From Symbioplanes lichenis (GTDB lineage: Bacteria; Actinomycetota; Actinomycetes; Mycobacteriales; Micromonosporaceae), in assembly GCF_030709675.1 (NCBI RefSeq), contig NZ_JAUZQD010000016.1:186001-250000 (forward strand): a stretch of DNA of 64,000 nucleotides, given 5' to 3'. Positions within the stretch are counted from its first letter, which is position 1. Each line of letters begins with the position of its first letter. The notes beneath the pieces are model-generated. The model did not search any database and was not told the origin of the DNA. It was given only the letters and a program-made list of their open reading frames with translations. The translations under genes were made by a program, and so were the position numbers. Below are positions 43,301-50,835 of the stretch, in pieces.

Positions 43301-43877
43301 AGGCAGCGGGCGTCTCGTCCACCGGAGCGGCGGCCTTCTTCCGGGCCCGGCTCCGCGTGGCCTTCTTCGCCGGAGCAGGCGCGGCGGCCGCGTCCGAAGC
43401 AGCGGTCGCGTCCGAAGCAGCGGTCGCGTCCGAAGCAGCGGTCGCGTCCGAGGCGGCAGGAGCGGCATCCGGCGCCACCGACGTCGCCCCGGCGACCGGC
43501 TCGGCGTCGCTCAGCAGGCTCTCGGCCACGGCGGCCGGGTTCTCCGCCACGGGCGTGATCTGCCCCGAGGCAGCCCCGTCGTCCAGCCCCGGCAACGGGG
43601 CCTCGGCGGCCGGGACAGCCTTTTTCCGGGCCCGGCTCCGCGTGGCCTTCTTCACAGGAGCGGCGGGCGCCTCCCCTGCCTCCCCGGCCGGAGCGGCCGT
43701 GGCATCCCCGGCGCCCGGAGCGCCGGGGGCATCCCCGGCCGGGGGCGCCGCGGCTGCGGCGGCCTTCCGGCGCGGGGCCCGCTTGCGCGCGGGAGTGGTC
43801 GTGCTGTCGGCGGCGTCCGCGGGAGGAGGAGTGAGGGCCTCGTCCCGTTCACCGCCCTGTGGCTCGTTATCGAGCAT
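40398..43877 (-). CDS. rne: Ribonuclease E/G with long disordered flanks
   Basis: 1159 residues. The catalytic core lies in the second half: S1 domain (GTMVGNVYLGKVQNVLPSME, near residue 580), RTAAEGASEDEL, then the metal-binding DNase I-like part with VVIDFIDMVLESNRELVLRR. The zinc link is CDHCKGRG near 942. It is an endoribonuclease for mRNA decay and rRNA maturation. The first 510 residues are disordered, rich in Ala/Pro/Glu with basic KKATRSRARKK islands, and include an 18-bp in-frame repeat. The C-terminal tail is also disordered. This follows the actinobacterial pattern of an RNase E core with an N-terminal scaffold region. Confidence 0.95.
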   Translation of the reverse strand: MLDNEPQGGERDEALTPPPADAADSTTTPARKRAPRRKAAAAAAPPAGDAPGAPGAGDATAAPAGEAGEAPAAPVKKATRSRARKKAVPAAEAPLPGLDDGAASGQITPVAENPAAVAESLLSDAEPVAGATSVAPDAAPAASDATAASDATAASDATAASDAAAAPAPAKKATRSRARKKAAAPVDETPAASTSEPAAAAADSVNASGPAADAAPAGAGPAAVEEPVAEVPAEDEEETPEEGVTVIGVLPLDDDFVEEEPAPKRRRRAAALPPAVLFMPPEATTEPAPAPASRRTRRGQAAVPAVEAVAPVEAAAGTAGRAVDSAVDRAAGSAEPAEAPEAESVAAPVEEPVETGRRSRRRRRGAAAEADEATVAEPVESAEPAVDEVDETSDDVEDGVDDDEDDEAGGRRRRRRGRRGRGRGKGPADEGDEATDAEGEAESDESADAEADDSEGDEGDGVTRRRRRRRRKGSGDTETGGVEDGVHTVVRVREPRRTSDEVQGVSGSTRLEAKRQRRRDGREQRRTRPPILSESEFLARREAVDRVMVVRQKPDRTQIAVLEDGILVEHYVSRVTSGTMVGNVYLGKVQNVLPSMEAAFVDVGRGRNAVLYAGEVNWDATGLEGRSRSIEQALRSGDSVLVQVTKDPIGHKGARLSSHIALSGRHLVYVPHGNASGISRKLPDTERKRLRDVLKKLVPDGAGVIVRTAAEGASEDELARDVKRLQAQWEDIQAKAAQGHAPVALSEEPDLVIRVVRDLFNEDFRELIVQGDQAYGEIENYLNSVSPDLVERLHRHTGVADVFADKRIDEQILKALDRKVFLPSGGHLVIDRTEAMTVVDVNTGKYTGAGGNLEETVTRNNLEAAEEIVRQLRLRDLGGIVVIDFIDMVLESNRELVLRRLTECLGRDRTKHQVTEITSLGLVQMTRKRIGSGLLEAFSETCDHCKGRGVVIHAEPVPEKRSNGNGNGAASQVKAVAAAASAPAAPAPQSSGKSRRRRGGSSGAADVVDSGVPAPVFDETPIPVPAEVVVTPEPADLTSEDPAAEVAGLPPASGVIGSGVIGSGVVNPAGSGIISPAPRLTKNDSSDDDYDISGYDLSRYGSSYPAEEEGETEPLQLTGADDPDAAGDDEDDEDDDEPVGAGAGRRRSRRSGSRRRTRP
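43390..43461. repeat. 18-bp in-frame repeat in rne
   Basis: GCGTCCGAAGCAGCGGTC occurs three times exactly (43390, 43408, 43426), with a fourth diverged copy at 43444. On the coding strand it gives repeated ASDATA units in the disordered N-terminal region. Confidence 0.85.
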
Positions 43878-44088
43878 GGGGCGCTCTCCAGTTCTGGCGG
43901 CCCCGGGCGCGGGTGAGCGCTGCCACGCAGGGTCGCCGCAAGTTTTTCGGTCCCGGCCCTCGTCGGACGGGCTGCCGAAGTCTGCCGGCCTGAGCGCCCG
44001 CCGGGGTCCGGCTGACGCTCACAGCGCCGGCCGAAGATCGACTGGCGCTGACCGATGGGTTCCCAGCGTGGGCGCGGGCCGAAACCAG

Positions 44089-44952
44089 CTAGCGCCCGAC
44101 GACAGGTGCGTCCACGCGATCCGCGTCGAGCGGATCGACGATCTCCCCCTGCGCAGTGAGCAGGCCCTGGGCCAGCCGGGTCACCCGTGGGGGCACCGGC
44201 GGCTCCAGGCCGGCCACCACACGCAGGCCGGACAGGACGTCATCGGGTCGCACGGCGGGAGTGACCTGCCGCACGACAAGGTCGATTATCGCACACGGTG
44301 CCGCCGTCGCCCCGGAAGGTGCGTCAGACTCCTTGGTCACAACGAACGACGCAACCGGATTTCGGGCGTCGAACGACCGCCGGCCCTGCTTGGTCATGCG
44401 CTCGACCAGCACTTCGTCGGCTGCGAGGAAGGCGGCGACGGCGGCTTCGGCCCGCTCGGACGACACCTGCGGCAGCTCGAGCCGCCACGCGGACGCGTCG
44501 ATCCGGTCGGCCAGGCTGCCCGATCCCTCCGGCGCGATCACGGCGTCGAGCACGTCGAGACCGGCTGAGAGCGCGGCGTCGAGCGCCACGACCAGCTGCG
44601 CCGGGTCCACGGGCGCTTGGAGGCCGATCTCCAGGTACTCGGCCTCGCTGCCGACGCCGGTGGGCGCCGCGGAGGCGTACGAAATCTTGGGGTGGGGGGT
44701 GAAGCCCTGGGAGAACGCGATCGGGACGCCCGCGCGCCGCAGCGACCGCTCGAAGGCCCGGGCGAAGTCGCGGTGCGACGTGAACCGCAGGGGGCCGCGC
44801 TTCGCATAGCGGAGCCTGATCCGCTGAACGACCGGAGCCTGGCCCCCGGGGGGCTGATTCTTCGGAGCGATGACGAAGTCCTTAGAAAGCGCCCCGCGCG
44901 GACCCCGGCCCGCGCGAAGGACAACGGTGGATGCGCGCTCGCGCAAAATCAA
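44089..44952 (-). CDS. TIGR03936 family (DUF2344) radical-SAM-associated protein
   Basis: 287 residues. The family core is RLRYAKRGPLRFTSHRDFAR, AFERSLRRAGVPIAFSQGF, TPHPKISYASAAPTGVGS and EYLEIGLQ. In many bacteria this domain is fused to, or sits directly behind, the TIGR03960 radical SAM protein, as here (42 nt after its stop). No catalytic chemistry is known. The ATG at 44952 lies in a low-quality 40-residue lead-in; homologues usually begin near the APVVQRIRLRYAKRG region, but no ATG or GTG occurs there, so the true start is uncertain. Confidence 0.87.
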   Translation of the reverse strand: MILRERASTVVLRAGRGPRGALSKDFVIAPKNQPPGGQAPVVQRIRLRYAKRGPLRFTSHRDFARAFERSLRRAGVPIAFSQGFTPHPKISYASAAPTGVGSEAEYLEIGLQAPVDPAQLVVALDAALSAGLDVLDAVIAPEGSGSLADRIDASAWRLELPQVSSERAEAAVAAFLAADEVLVERMTKQGRRSFDARNPVASFVVTKESDAPSGATAAPCAIIDLVVRQVTPAVRPDDVLSGLRVVAGLEPPVPPRVTRLAQGLLTAQGEIVDPLDADRVDAPVVGR

Positions 44953-44994
44953 GCACAGCCCGCGCGGACCTGGGAGAACGGCCCGCGCGGGACC

Positions 44995-46956
44995 TCAGTG
45001 CGTGTGAGCCGGCGCCGACGGCATGCGCAGCCCGCCGACCGGGGTGAGCGGCAGCAGCTTCTGGCCGGTGGGCCCGATCTGGATCTCGGTGTCCATCGAC
45101 GGGCACACGCCGCAGTCGAAGCACGGCGTCCACCGGCAGTCGTCCTGCTCGAACTCGGTCATCGAGTCCTGCCAGTCCTGCCAGAGCCAGTCCTTGTCCA
45201 GGCCCGAGTCCAGGTGGTCCCAGGGCAGCACCTCGAGCTGCTCACGCTCGCGGGTCGTGAACCAGTCGAGGTCGACGCCGAAGGCCGGCAGGACCTCGTC
45301 GGCGGCCTCGACCCACCGGGCGTAGGAGAAGTGCTCGGACCAGCCGTCGAAGCGGCCGCCCTTGTCCCAGACCCGCTTGATGACCTTGCCGACCCGGCGG
45401 TCGCCCCGCGAGAGCAGGCCCTCGATCAGCGAGGGCTCGCCGTCGTGGTAGCGGTAGCCGATGGCGCGGCCCAGCGAGCGGTCGCTGTTGATCTCTTGCT
45501 TGAGCATCTTCAGCCGGTTGTCGATGACCTCGGGCCGCTCCATGGCCGCCCACTGGAACGGGGTGTGCGGCTTGGGCACGAACCCGCCGATCGATACCGT
45601 GCAGCGGATGTCCTTGGTGCCCGCGGCGATCCGGCCGGCCTTGATGACCTCGTGGGCCATGCGGCCGATCTGGAGCACGTCCTCGTCGGTCTCGGTGGGC
45701 AGGCCGCACATGAAGTAGAGCTTGACCTGGCGCCAGCCGTTGGAATAGGCCGTGACCACCGTGCGGATCAGGTCCTCCTCGGTCACCATCTTGTTGATGA
45801 CCTTGCGGATGCGCTCCGAGCCGCCCTCGGGGGCGAAGGTCAGGCCGGTACGCCGCCCGTTGCGCGACAGCTCCTGCGCGAGATCGATGTTGAAGGCGTC
45901 CACGCGGGTCGACGGCAGCGACAGCGAGACGTTCGTGTCCGCGTACTGCTCGGCCAGCCCCGAGCACATGTCGCCGATCTCGGAGTGGTCGGCGCTGGAC
46001 AGCGAGAGCAGGCCCACCTCGGAGAAGCCGGAGAACTCCAGGCCCTCCTTGACCATCTGACCGACCGTGGTGATCGAGCGCTCGCGGACCGGCCGCGTGA
46101 TCATGCCGGCCTGGCAGAAGCGGCAGCCTCGCGTGCACCCGCGGAAGATCTCCACCGCGTAGCGCTCGTGGACCGTCTCGGCCAGCGGCACCAGCGGCTT
46201 CTTCGGGTACGGCCACGCGTCGAGGTCCATCGTCGTGCGCTTGTTGACCCGGAACGGGACGTCCGGGCGGTTCGGCACGACGCGCTGGATCCGGCCGTCG
46301 GGCAGGTAGTCGACGTCGTAGAAGCGCGGGACGTAGATGCTCTCGGTCCGGGCCAGACGCAGCAGCAGCTCGTCCCGGCCGCCGGGGCAGCCCTCCGCCT
46401 TCCACTCGCGGATGATGCCGGTGATCTCGAGCACCGCCTCCTCGCCGTCGCCGAGCACGGCGGCGTCGATGAAGTCGGCGATGGGCTCCGGGTTGAAGGA
46501 CGCGTGCCCGCCGGCGAGCACGATCGGGTCCTCGTCGGTGCGGTCGGCGCTCTCCAGCGGGATGCCGGCCAGGTCGAGGGCGGAGAGCATGTTCGTGTAG
46601 CCGAGCTCGGTGGCGAACGACAGCCCCAGCACGTCGAAGGCCCGCACGGGGCGGTGCGCGTCGACGGTGAACTGCGGGACGCCGTTCTCCTTCATCAGCG
46701 CCTCGAGGTCGGGCCACACCGCGTAGGTGCGCTCGGCCAGCACGTCGGGCTGCTCGTTGAGCACCTCGTAGAGGATCTGGACGCCCTGGTTGGGCAGGCC
46801 GACCTCGTACGCGTCCGGGTACATGAGCGCCCAGCGCACGGTCGTGGCGTCCCAGTCCTTGACGACGGCACCGAGCTCGCCGCCCACGTACTGGATCGGC
46901 TTGCTGACCAACGGCAGCAGCTGTTCGAGCTGTGGGAAGACGGAGGGGAGGCTCAT
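44995..46956 (-). CDS. TIGR03960 family B12-binding-type radical SAM protein
   Basis: 653 residues from ATG 46956 (MSLPSVFPQLEQLLPLVSKP). An N-terminal B12-binding-like fold (GLPNQGVQILYEVLNEQPDV, FSTEL-like AFDVLGLSFATELGYTN, LAGGHASFNPEPIADFIDA) precedes the radical SAM barrel with CTRGCRFC as the 4Fe-4S ligand set. A C-terminal cysteine cluster follows (CRWTPCFDCGVCP). TIGR03960 proteins are of unknown function; a tRNA or peptide modification has been suggested. Because TACCCT ends 2 nt before another ATG at 46962 but 8 nt before 46956, the latter is preferred. Co-transcription with TIGR03936 is likely; rne follows, as in other actinobacteria. Confidence 0.9.
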   Translation of the reverse strand: MSLPSVFPQLEQLLPLVSKPIQYVGGELGAVVKDWDATTVRWALMYPDAYEVGLPNQGVQILYEVLNEQPDVLAERTYAVWPDLEALMKENGVPQFTVDAHRPVRAFDVLGLSFATELGYTNMLSALDLAGIPLESADRTDEDPIVLAGGHASFNPEPIADFIDAAVLGDGEEAVLEITGIIREWKAEGCPGGRDELLLRLARTESIYVPRFYDVDYLPDGRIQRVVPNRPDVPFRVNKRTTMDLDAWPYPKKPLVPLAETVHERYAVEIFRGCTRGCRFCQAGMITRPVRERSITTVGQMVKEGLEFSGFSEVGLLSLSSADHSEIGDMCSGLAEQYADTNVSLSLPSTRVDAFNIDLAQELSRNGRRTGLTFAPEGGSERIRKVINKMVTEEDLIRTVVTAYSNGWRQVKLYFMCGLPTETDEDVLQIGRMAHEVIKAGRIAAGTKDIRCTVSIGGFVPKPHTPFQWAAMERPEVIDNRLKMLKQEINSDRSLGRAIGYRYHDGEPSLIEGLLSRGDRRVGKVIKRVWDKGGRFDGWSEHFSYARWVEAADEVLPAFGVDLDWFTTREREQLEVLPWDHLDSGLDKDWLWQDWQDSMTEFEQDDCRWTPCFDCGVCPSMDTEIQIGPTGQKLLPLTPVGGLRMPSAPAHTH

Positions 46957-46964
46957 GGGCATCC

Positions 46965-46970
46965 AGGGTA
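46965..46970 (-). promoter_or_regulatory. -10 element for the radical SAM gene (leaderless type)
   Basis: TACCCT ends 8 nt before the ATG at 46956 and lies in the 23-bp gap after the STAS gene. Confidence 0.4.
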
Positions 46971-46979
46971 CGCGGGTTC

Positions 46980-47324
46980 CTACGAAACCTCGTTCGCGGC
47001 CCTGTCCAAGTCCGTGCTCATGAGGTCGTCGCGGAACGCGCACAGCTGGAGGGTCATCCGGGCGGCCCCGGTCTCCCCGACGACCAGCCGGATCGGGGTG
47101 CCCGACCGGTCCAGGTCGCCGACCAGCGAGTCGAGCAGCCGCACCCCGGCGCTGTCCAGGAACGAGACGGCGGTGAGGTCGATGAGCACCCCGGCGCCGC
47201 TGTGCCCGGTCCGGCGCTGGATCTCCCGGCCGATCTCCGGGGCGTTGGCCAGATCGATCTCGCCGGCCAGCCGGACCAGCTCGGTCCGGCCCAGCCGGGC
47301 GAATGTGACCCATTCCTCGGTCAT
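46980..47324 (-). CDS. STAS domain anti-anti-sigma factor (RsbV/SpoIIAA-like)
   Basis: 114 residues, a single STAS domain. The core reads LVRLAGEIDLANAPEIGREI, then VLIDLTAVSFLDSAGVRLLD, with the phosphorylatable Ser58 in FLDSAG. In partner switching the unphosphorylated form binds the anti-sigma kinase and frees the sigma factor. Its ATG overlaps the stop of the PP2C-HATPase gene by four bases (ATGA). It is the last of three genes in one operon: hydrolase, phosphatase-kinase fusion, STAS protein. Confidence 0.93.
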   Translation of the reverse strand: MTEEWVTFARLGRTELVRLAGEIDLANAPEIGREIQRRTGHSGAGVLIDLTAVSFLDSAGVRLLDSLVGDLDRSGTPIRLVVGETGAARMTLQLCAFRDDLMSTDLDRAANEVS

Positions 47325-49825
47325 CGCGCCCTCCGCCGGGTCCGCCGCATCGTCACCGTTGTCCCCTCCGCGCGGTCGAAGGTCACCTGGTCCATCACCT
47401 GACGGATCAGCTGCAACCCCCGCCCGCGCGCCACGTCCTGCTCGGACGCCTTCCAGTTGCCCCGGTCCGTGACCTTCACCTCGACGGTGTCGGCGGTCAC
47501 GGTCGCCGTCACGTCGACGATGCCGAACGGGTCGTCGCGATAGCCGTGCTCGATCGCGTTCGCCACCGCCTCCGAGCAGGCCAGCAACACGGCCTGGGTG
47601 CTCTCGCCGTCGACCTGGTGCGAGGTCAGCCAGCCGCGCAGGTCCTTGCGGAGCAGCGCGATCTGCACCGGGTCGGCGCCGATCGAGCGTTCCATCCGCT
47701 CCTCGGTGCCCAGCGCGAGGCAGAGCAGGCACACGTCGTCGGCGTGCTCCTTGCCGACCAGCGACTCGGCCAGCCCGGCGGTCAGGCCCGGCAGCGGGGC
47801 GTCGCGGCGCCCGGCGTACGTGCGCGCCAGCACCTCGAAGCCCTTGTCGATGCGCCGGTTGCGCCGCTCGATCAGCCCGTCGGTGTAGAGCAGCAGGCGA
47901 CTGCCGGCGGGCAGCTGCGCGCGGTGCTCGACCCGGGCGGTGCGCCCCGCGCGGGAGCCGAGGGCACCGGACCGGCCGTCGAGCAGGTAGCGCGGCGAGT
48001 CGCCCGGCTCGGCCAGCAGCGGGGGCAGGTGACCCGCGCAGGCGTACGTCATCTCGCTGCTCTTGAGGTCGATCTCGCAGTAGGCCAGCGTGGCCATGCG
48101 CGCCGACTCCACGCGGTCGACGAACCGGTCGAGGCGCTCCAGCAGCCGGGCCGGGCCCGCCTCGGCCGACGCCAGGGCGCGGATGGCGCTGCGCAGCTGG
48201 CCCATGGTCGTCGCCGCGTCGATGCCCCGGCCCACGACGTCGCCGACCACCACGGCCAGCTTGTCCGGGGTGATGAGGAAGGCGTCGTACCAGTCGCCGC
48301 CGACCTCGAGATCGTGCGCGGCCGCCTGGTAGTGGGTCTCGACCGCGAAGCGCGGATCGGTGGGCAGGTCACCGGCGAGCAGGCTGCGCTGCAACGTCCG
48401 CGCGATGGCCCGCTCCTGCTCGTAGAGCCGGGCGTTCTCCAGCGCGAGCCCGGCGCGATCGGCCAGGTCGTGCAGGAACTGCGCCTCCGCGGCCGCCGTA
48501 CGCCGCCCCGGCGCCATCCGCAGCGCCAGCGTCCCGAGCACCTTGCCGCCGGCCGTCAGCGGCAGCACGGCACAGTCGGGATCGGGCCCGTCGTCGGTGA
48601 GCTGGGGCGCGCCTCCGGCGACGACCGTGGCGACCCGCTCGGCGAGCCGCTCGGGGTCGGGACCCGGGCCGCCGGCCTCGGCCAGCAGACCGGCCGGGCC
48701 CACCTGCAGCCGGACGGCCGCCCACTCGGCGACGTCCGGCACGATCCGCTCGACCAGGCGGTGGGCCCGGGGCATGAGCCGCGGGATCTCCTCGAGCGCC
48801 CGGGTCGTGCCGGCGAGGAAGATGGCCCGCTCCTCGCGGCGGCGCGCGTCGTCGTAGAGCCGGGCGCGGTCCAGCGCCTGACCCGCCTGGTGCCCGAGGA
48901 GGCGTACGACCCGCAGCTCGCTGTCGGTCAGCCCGCGCTGCTCCGCGAAGCCGAAGCTCAGCACGCCCAGCACCTCGGCGCCGATCGTCTCGCCGGCGAA
49001 GCCCGTGGTCAGCGGGAGCAGCACGGCAGTCCGGCAGCCGGTGCGGCGCATCGCGGCGGCCAGCTCCGGGAACTCCACCTCGGCCTCGGCCCGGGTGGCG
49101 AAGACGTGCAGGTCGCCGCGGCGGGCGACCTCGGCGACCGGGCGGGTGGCGCTGGTCGGGATGTCGTCCGGGGCCGGACCGCCGGGATCCGTGCTGGCCA
49201 CGGCGTTGAGCTGCGCGCGGTCGGGGTCGACGAGCCACACGCTGCTGTGGCCGGCGCCGAAGGCCAGGCCCGGCGCGCGGACGACGGCCTCGGCGACCTC
49301 GGTCGCGGTCGGCGCCGCCGCCAGGTCGGCCACCACCTGTTGCAGGGCGCGGACCCGCTGCTCGGACGACTCGGCCGCGTGGCGGGCGGCGAGGAGCTCC
49401 TTCTCGTAGCCCCGGCGCTCGGTGGCATCGAAGATCGTGGTGCGGACGGCCCGCGGCGAGCCGCCCGGGTCCCGGCCGAGGACCGAGTTGACCAGGGTGG
49501 ACAGCCGCCGGCCGTCCGCGCAGACCACGTCGAAGGCGACCTCGTGCACATCGCCCTGCATGGACAGCAGCGGCGCGTAGTGGGTCTCGTACCAGATCTT
49601 GTCGCCCGGGCTCAGCAGGTCGCGGAAGCGCCTCCGTCCGACCAGGTCGGCCCGGTCGTAACCGGTCCAGGCCAGGAACGTCTCGTTGACCCGGACGATC
49701 GTGCCGTCCGGCAGCGTCGTCAGATAGCCGCACGGGGCGTGTTCGTAGAGGTCACCCGGATCCTCGTCCCAGGGCACGCGCAGATCCTGCGTCACGTCGG
49801 GAACGTCACCGCCGCTCTCGGTCAT
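47321..49825 (-). CDS. PAS-GAF-GAF-PP2C phosphatase fused to an HATPase anti-sigma domain (RsbP-like)
   Basis: 834 residues, cytoplasmic. Order: PAS (25-140, with APCGYLTTLPDGTIVRVNET), first GAF (165-325), second GAF (340-470), SpoIIE-type PP2C (480-705), HATPase_c (715-834). PP2C metal aspartates are present: Asp511 (GGDWYDAF), Asp529 (VVGDVVGRG), Asp649 (LYTDGLIE), Asp697 (HADDVCL). The kinase N-box is SEAVANAIEH (752-760), then VTDRGNW and RGRGLQLIRQ. The phosphatase would reactivate STAS proteins and the kinase would inactivate them or hold a sigma factor. It begins 6 nt after the RsbQ-like gene, as rsbP follows rsbQ in Bacillus. Confidence 0.93.
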   Translation of the reverse strand: MTESGGDVPDVTQDLRVPWDEDPGDLYEHAPCGYLTTLPDGTIVRVNETFLAWTGYDRADLVGRRRFRDLLSPGDKIWYETHYAPLLSMQGDVHEVAFDVVCADGRRLSTLVNSVLGRDPGGSPRAVRTTIFDATERRGYEKELLAARHAAESSEQRVRALQQVVADLAAAPTATEVAEAVVRAPGLAFGAGHSSVWLVDPDRAQLNAVASTDPGGPAPDDIPTSATRPVAEVARRGDLHVFATRAEAEVEFPELAAAMRRTGCRTAVLLPLTTGFAGETIGAEVLGVLSFGFAEQRGLTDSELRVVRLLGHQAGQALDRARLYDDARRREERAIFLAGTTRALEEIPRLMPRAHRLVERIVPDVAEWAAVRLQVGPAGLLAEAGGPGPDPERLAERVATVVAGGAPQLTDDGPDPDCAVLPLTAGGKVLGTLALRMAPGRRTAAAEAQFLHDLADRAGLALENARLYEQERAIARTLQRSLLAGDLPTDPRFAVETHYQAAAHDLEVGGDWYDAFLITPDKLAVVVGDVVGRGIDAATTMGQLRSAIRALASAEAGPARLLERLDRFVDRVESARMATLAYCEIDLKSSEMTYACAGHLPPLLAEPGDSPRYLLDGRSGALGSRAGRTARVEHRAQLPAGSRLLLYTDGLIERRNRRIDKGFEVLARTYAGRRDAPLPGLTAGLAESLVGKEHADDVCLLCLALGTEERMERSIGADPVQIALLRKDLRGWLTSHQVDGESTQAVLLACSEAVANAIEHGYRDDPFGIVDVTATVTADTVEVKVTDRGNWKASEQDVARGRGLQLIRQVMDQVTFDRAEGTTVTMRRTRRRAR

Positions 49826-49831
49826 GGTGAT

Positions 49832-50623
49832 TTACAGGTACGCCTTGATCGCCGCGACCGTCTCGTCGGGCGCGCTGAGGTTGGGACAGTGGCCGGTCGC
49901 GTTCATGGCCACCAGTGTGCTCCCCTCCAGATGGTCGTGAACATAGTCACCGACGACCGCCGGGGCGATCACGTCGTCGGCACACTGCAGGATCAGCGCC
50001 GGCACCCGGAGCTTGTGCAGGTCCGGCCGATTGTCCGAGAGGAACGTCACGCGCGCGAACTTCTTGGCGATGACCGGGTCGGTGGCGCAGAAGCTGTTGG
50101 TCAGCTCCTCGCCCAGCTCCGGCCGCTCCGGGTTGCCCATGATGACCGGCGCCATCGCGGTCGACCAGCCCAGATAGTTGCTGTCCAGGGACACCAGCAT
50201 CTGCTCGATGTCGTCCCGGCCGAAGCCCCCGACATAGTCGACGTCGTCGATGTAGCACGGCGACGGGCCGATGAGGACGAGCTTGCGGAAGCGGTCGGGC
50301 TCGCGGATCGCGGCCAGCACGCCGACCATGGCGCTGACCGAGTGCCCGACGAAGTCCACGTCGCGCAGGTCGAGGTCGTGGATGATCTCCAGCACGTCGG
50401 AGGCGTACCCCTCGAGCGAGGAGTAGCGCTCGTCGTCGTACGCGCGAAGATCGGACTTGCCCGCGCCGACATGGTCGAAGCGGATCACGCGGTGCGACTC
50501 CTCGAACGCGGGCGCCACGAAGCGCCACATGTTCTGATCGCATCCGTACCCGTGCGCGAGCAGCATCGGACGGCCCTCCGGCCGCCCCGTCACCCTGATG
50601 GCGTGTCGCTGAGTCGTGTTCAT
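49832..50623 (-). CDS. RsbQ-like alpha/beta hydrolase
   Basis: 263 residues, close to Bacillus RsbQ (269). It starts MLLAHGYGCDQNMWRFVAPA, the RsbQ/KAI2-D14 pattern. The nucleophile elbow is GHSVSAMVG with Ser95; Asp217 lies in CADDVIAP and His245 in NATGHCPNL. These fall within two residues of the RsbQ triad (96, 219, 247). RsbQ is needed with the PAS-PP2C protein RsbP to signal energy stress; the small ligand is unknown. The spacing to the PP2C gene is 6 nt. A TATGGT hexamer lies about 20 nt upstream of the ATG. Confidence 0.92.
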   Translation of the reverse strand: MNTTQRHAIRVTGRPEGRPMLLAHGYGCDQNMWRFVAPAFEESHRVIRFDHVGAGKSDLRAYDDERYSSLEGYASDVLEIIHDLDLRDVDFVGHSVSAMVGVLAAIREPDRFRKLVLIGPSPCYIDDVDYVGGFGRDDIEQMLVSLDSNYLGWSTAMAPVIMGNPERPELGEELTNSFCATDPVIAKKFARVTFLSDNRPDLHKLRVPALILQCADDVIAPAVVGDYVHDHLEGSTLVAMNATGHCPNLSAPDETVAAIKAYL

Positions 50624-50643
50624 GTCCGGATCACCACCGGGTC

Positions 50644-50649
50644 ACCATA
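50644..50649 (-). promoter_or_regulatory. Possible -10 element for the RsbQ-like operon
   Basis: TATGGT on the minus strand, 20 nt before the ATG at 50623. No clear -35. Housekeeping-type promoter inferred. Confidence 0.35.
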
Positions 50650-50835
50650 CGACTCCGCTCGGTCTCGCACATCGCCCCCTCTGTCCGTCGCCCGCGGACA
50701 TTTCCCACGCGAGAAAAACGACGTTCCGGTGTCACGCTCGTCGATCATCGACGCCCGTCGCGGCCGGGGGACTGGCGCACCCGCCGTAACCTGGGCGGGA
50801 GCCACCGCGTGCCGATCATGGAGGGAGATCACCGG

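Noticed and set aside
41019..43916. 965-codon plus-strand open frame antisense to rne
   Set aside because: No recognisable domain; the minus strand has the complete RNase E/G core.
47325..47732. Longer N-terminus for the STAS protein
   Set aside because: The extension is antisense-like Gly/Arg sequence over the HATPase domain in another frame; ATG 47324 with the ATGA overlap gives a normal-length STAS domain.
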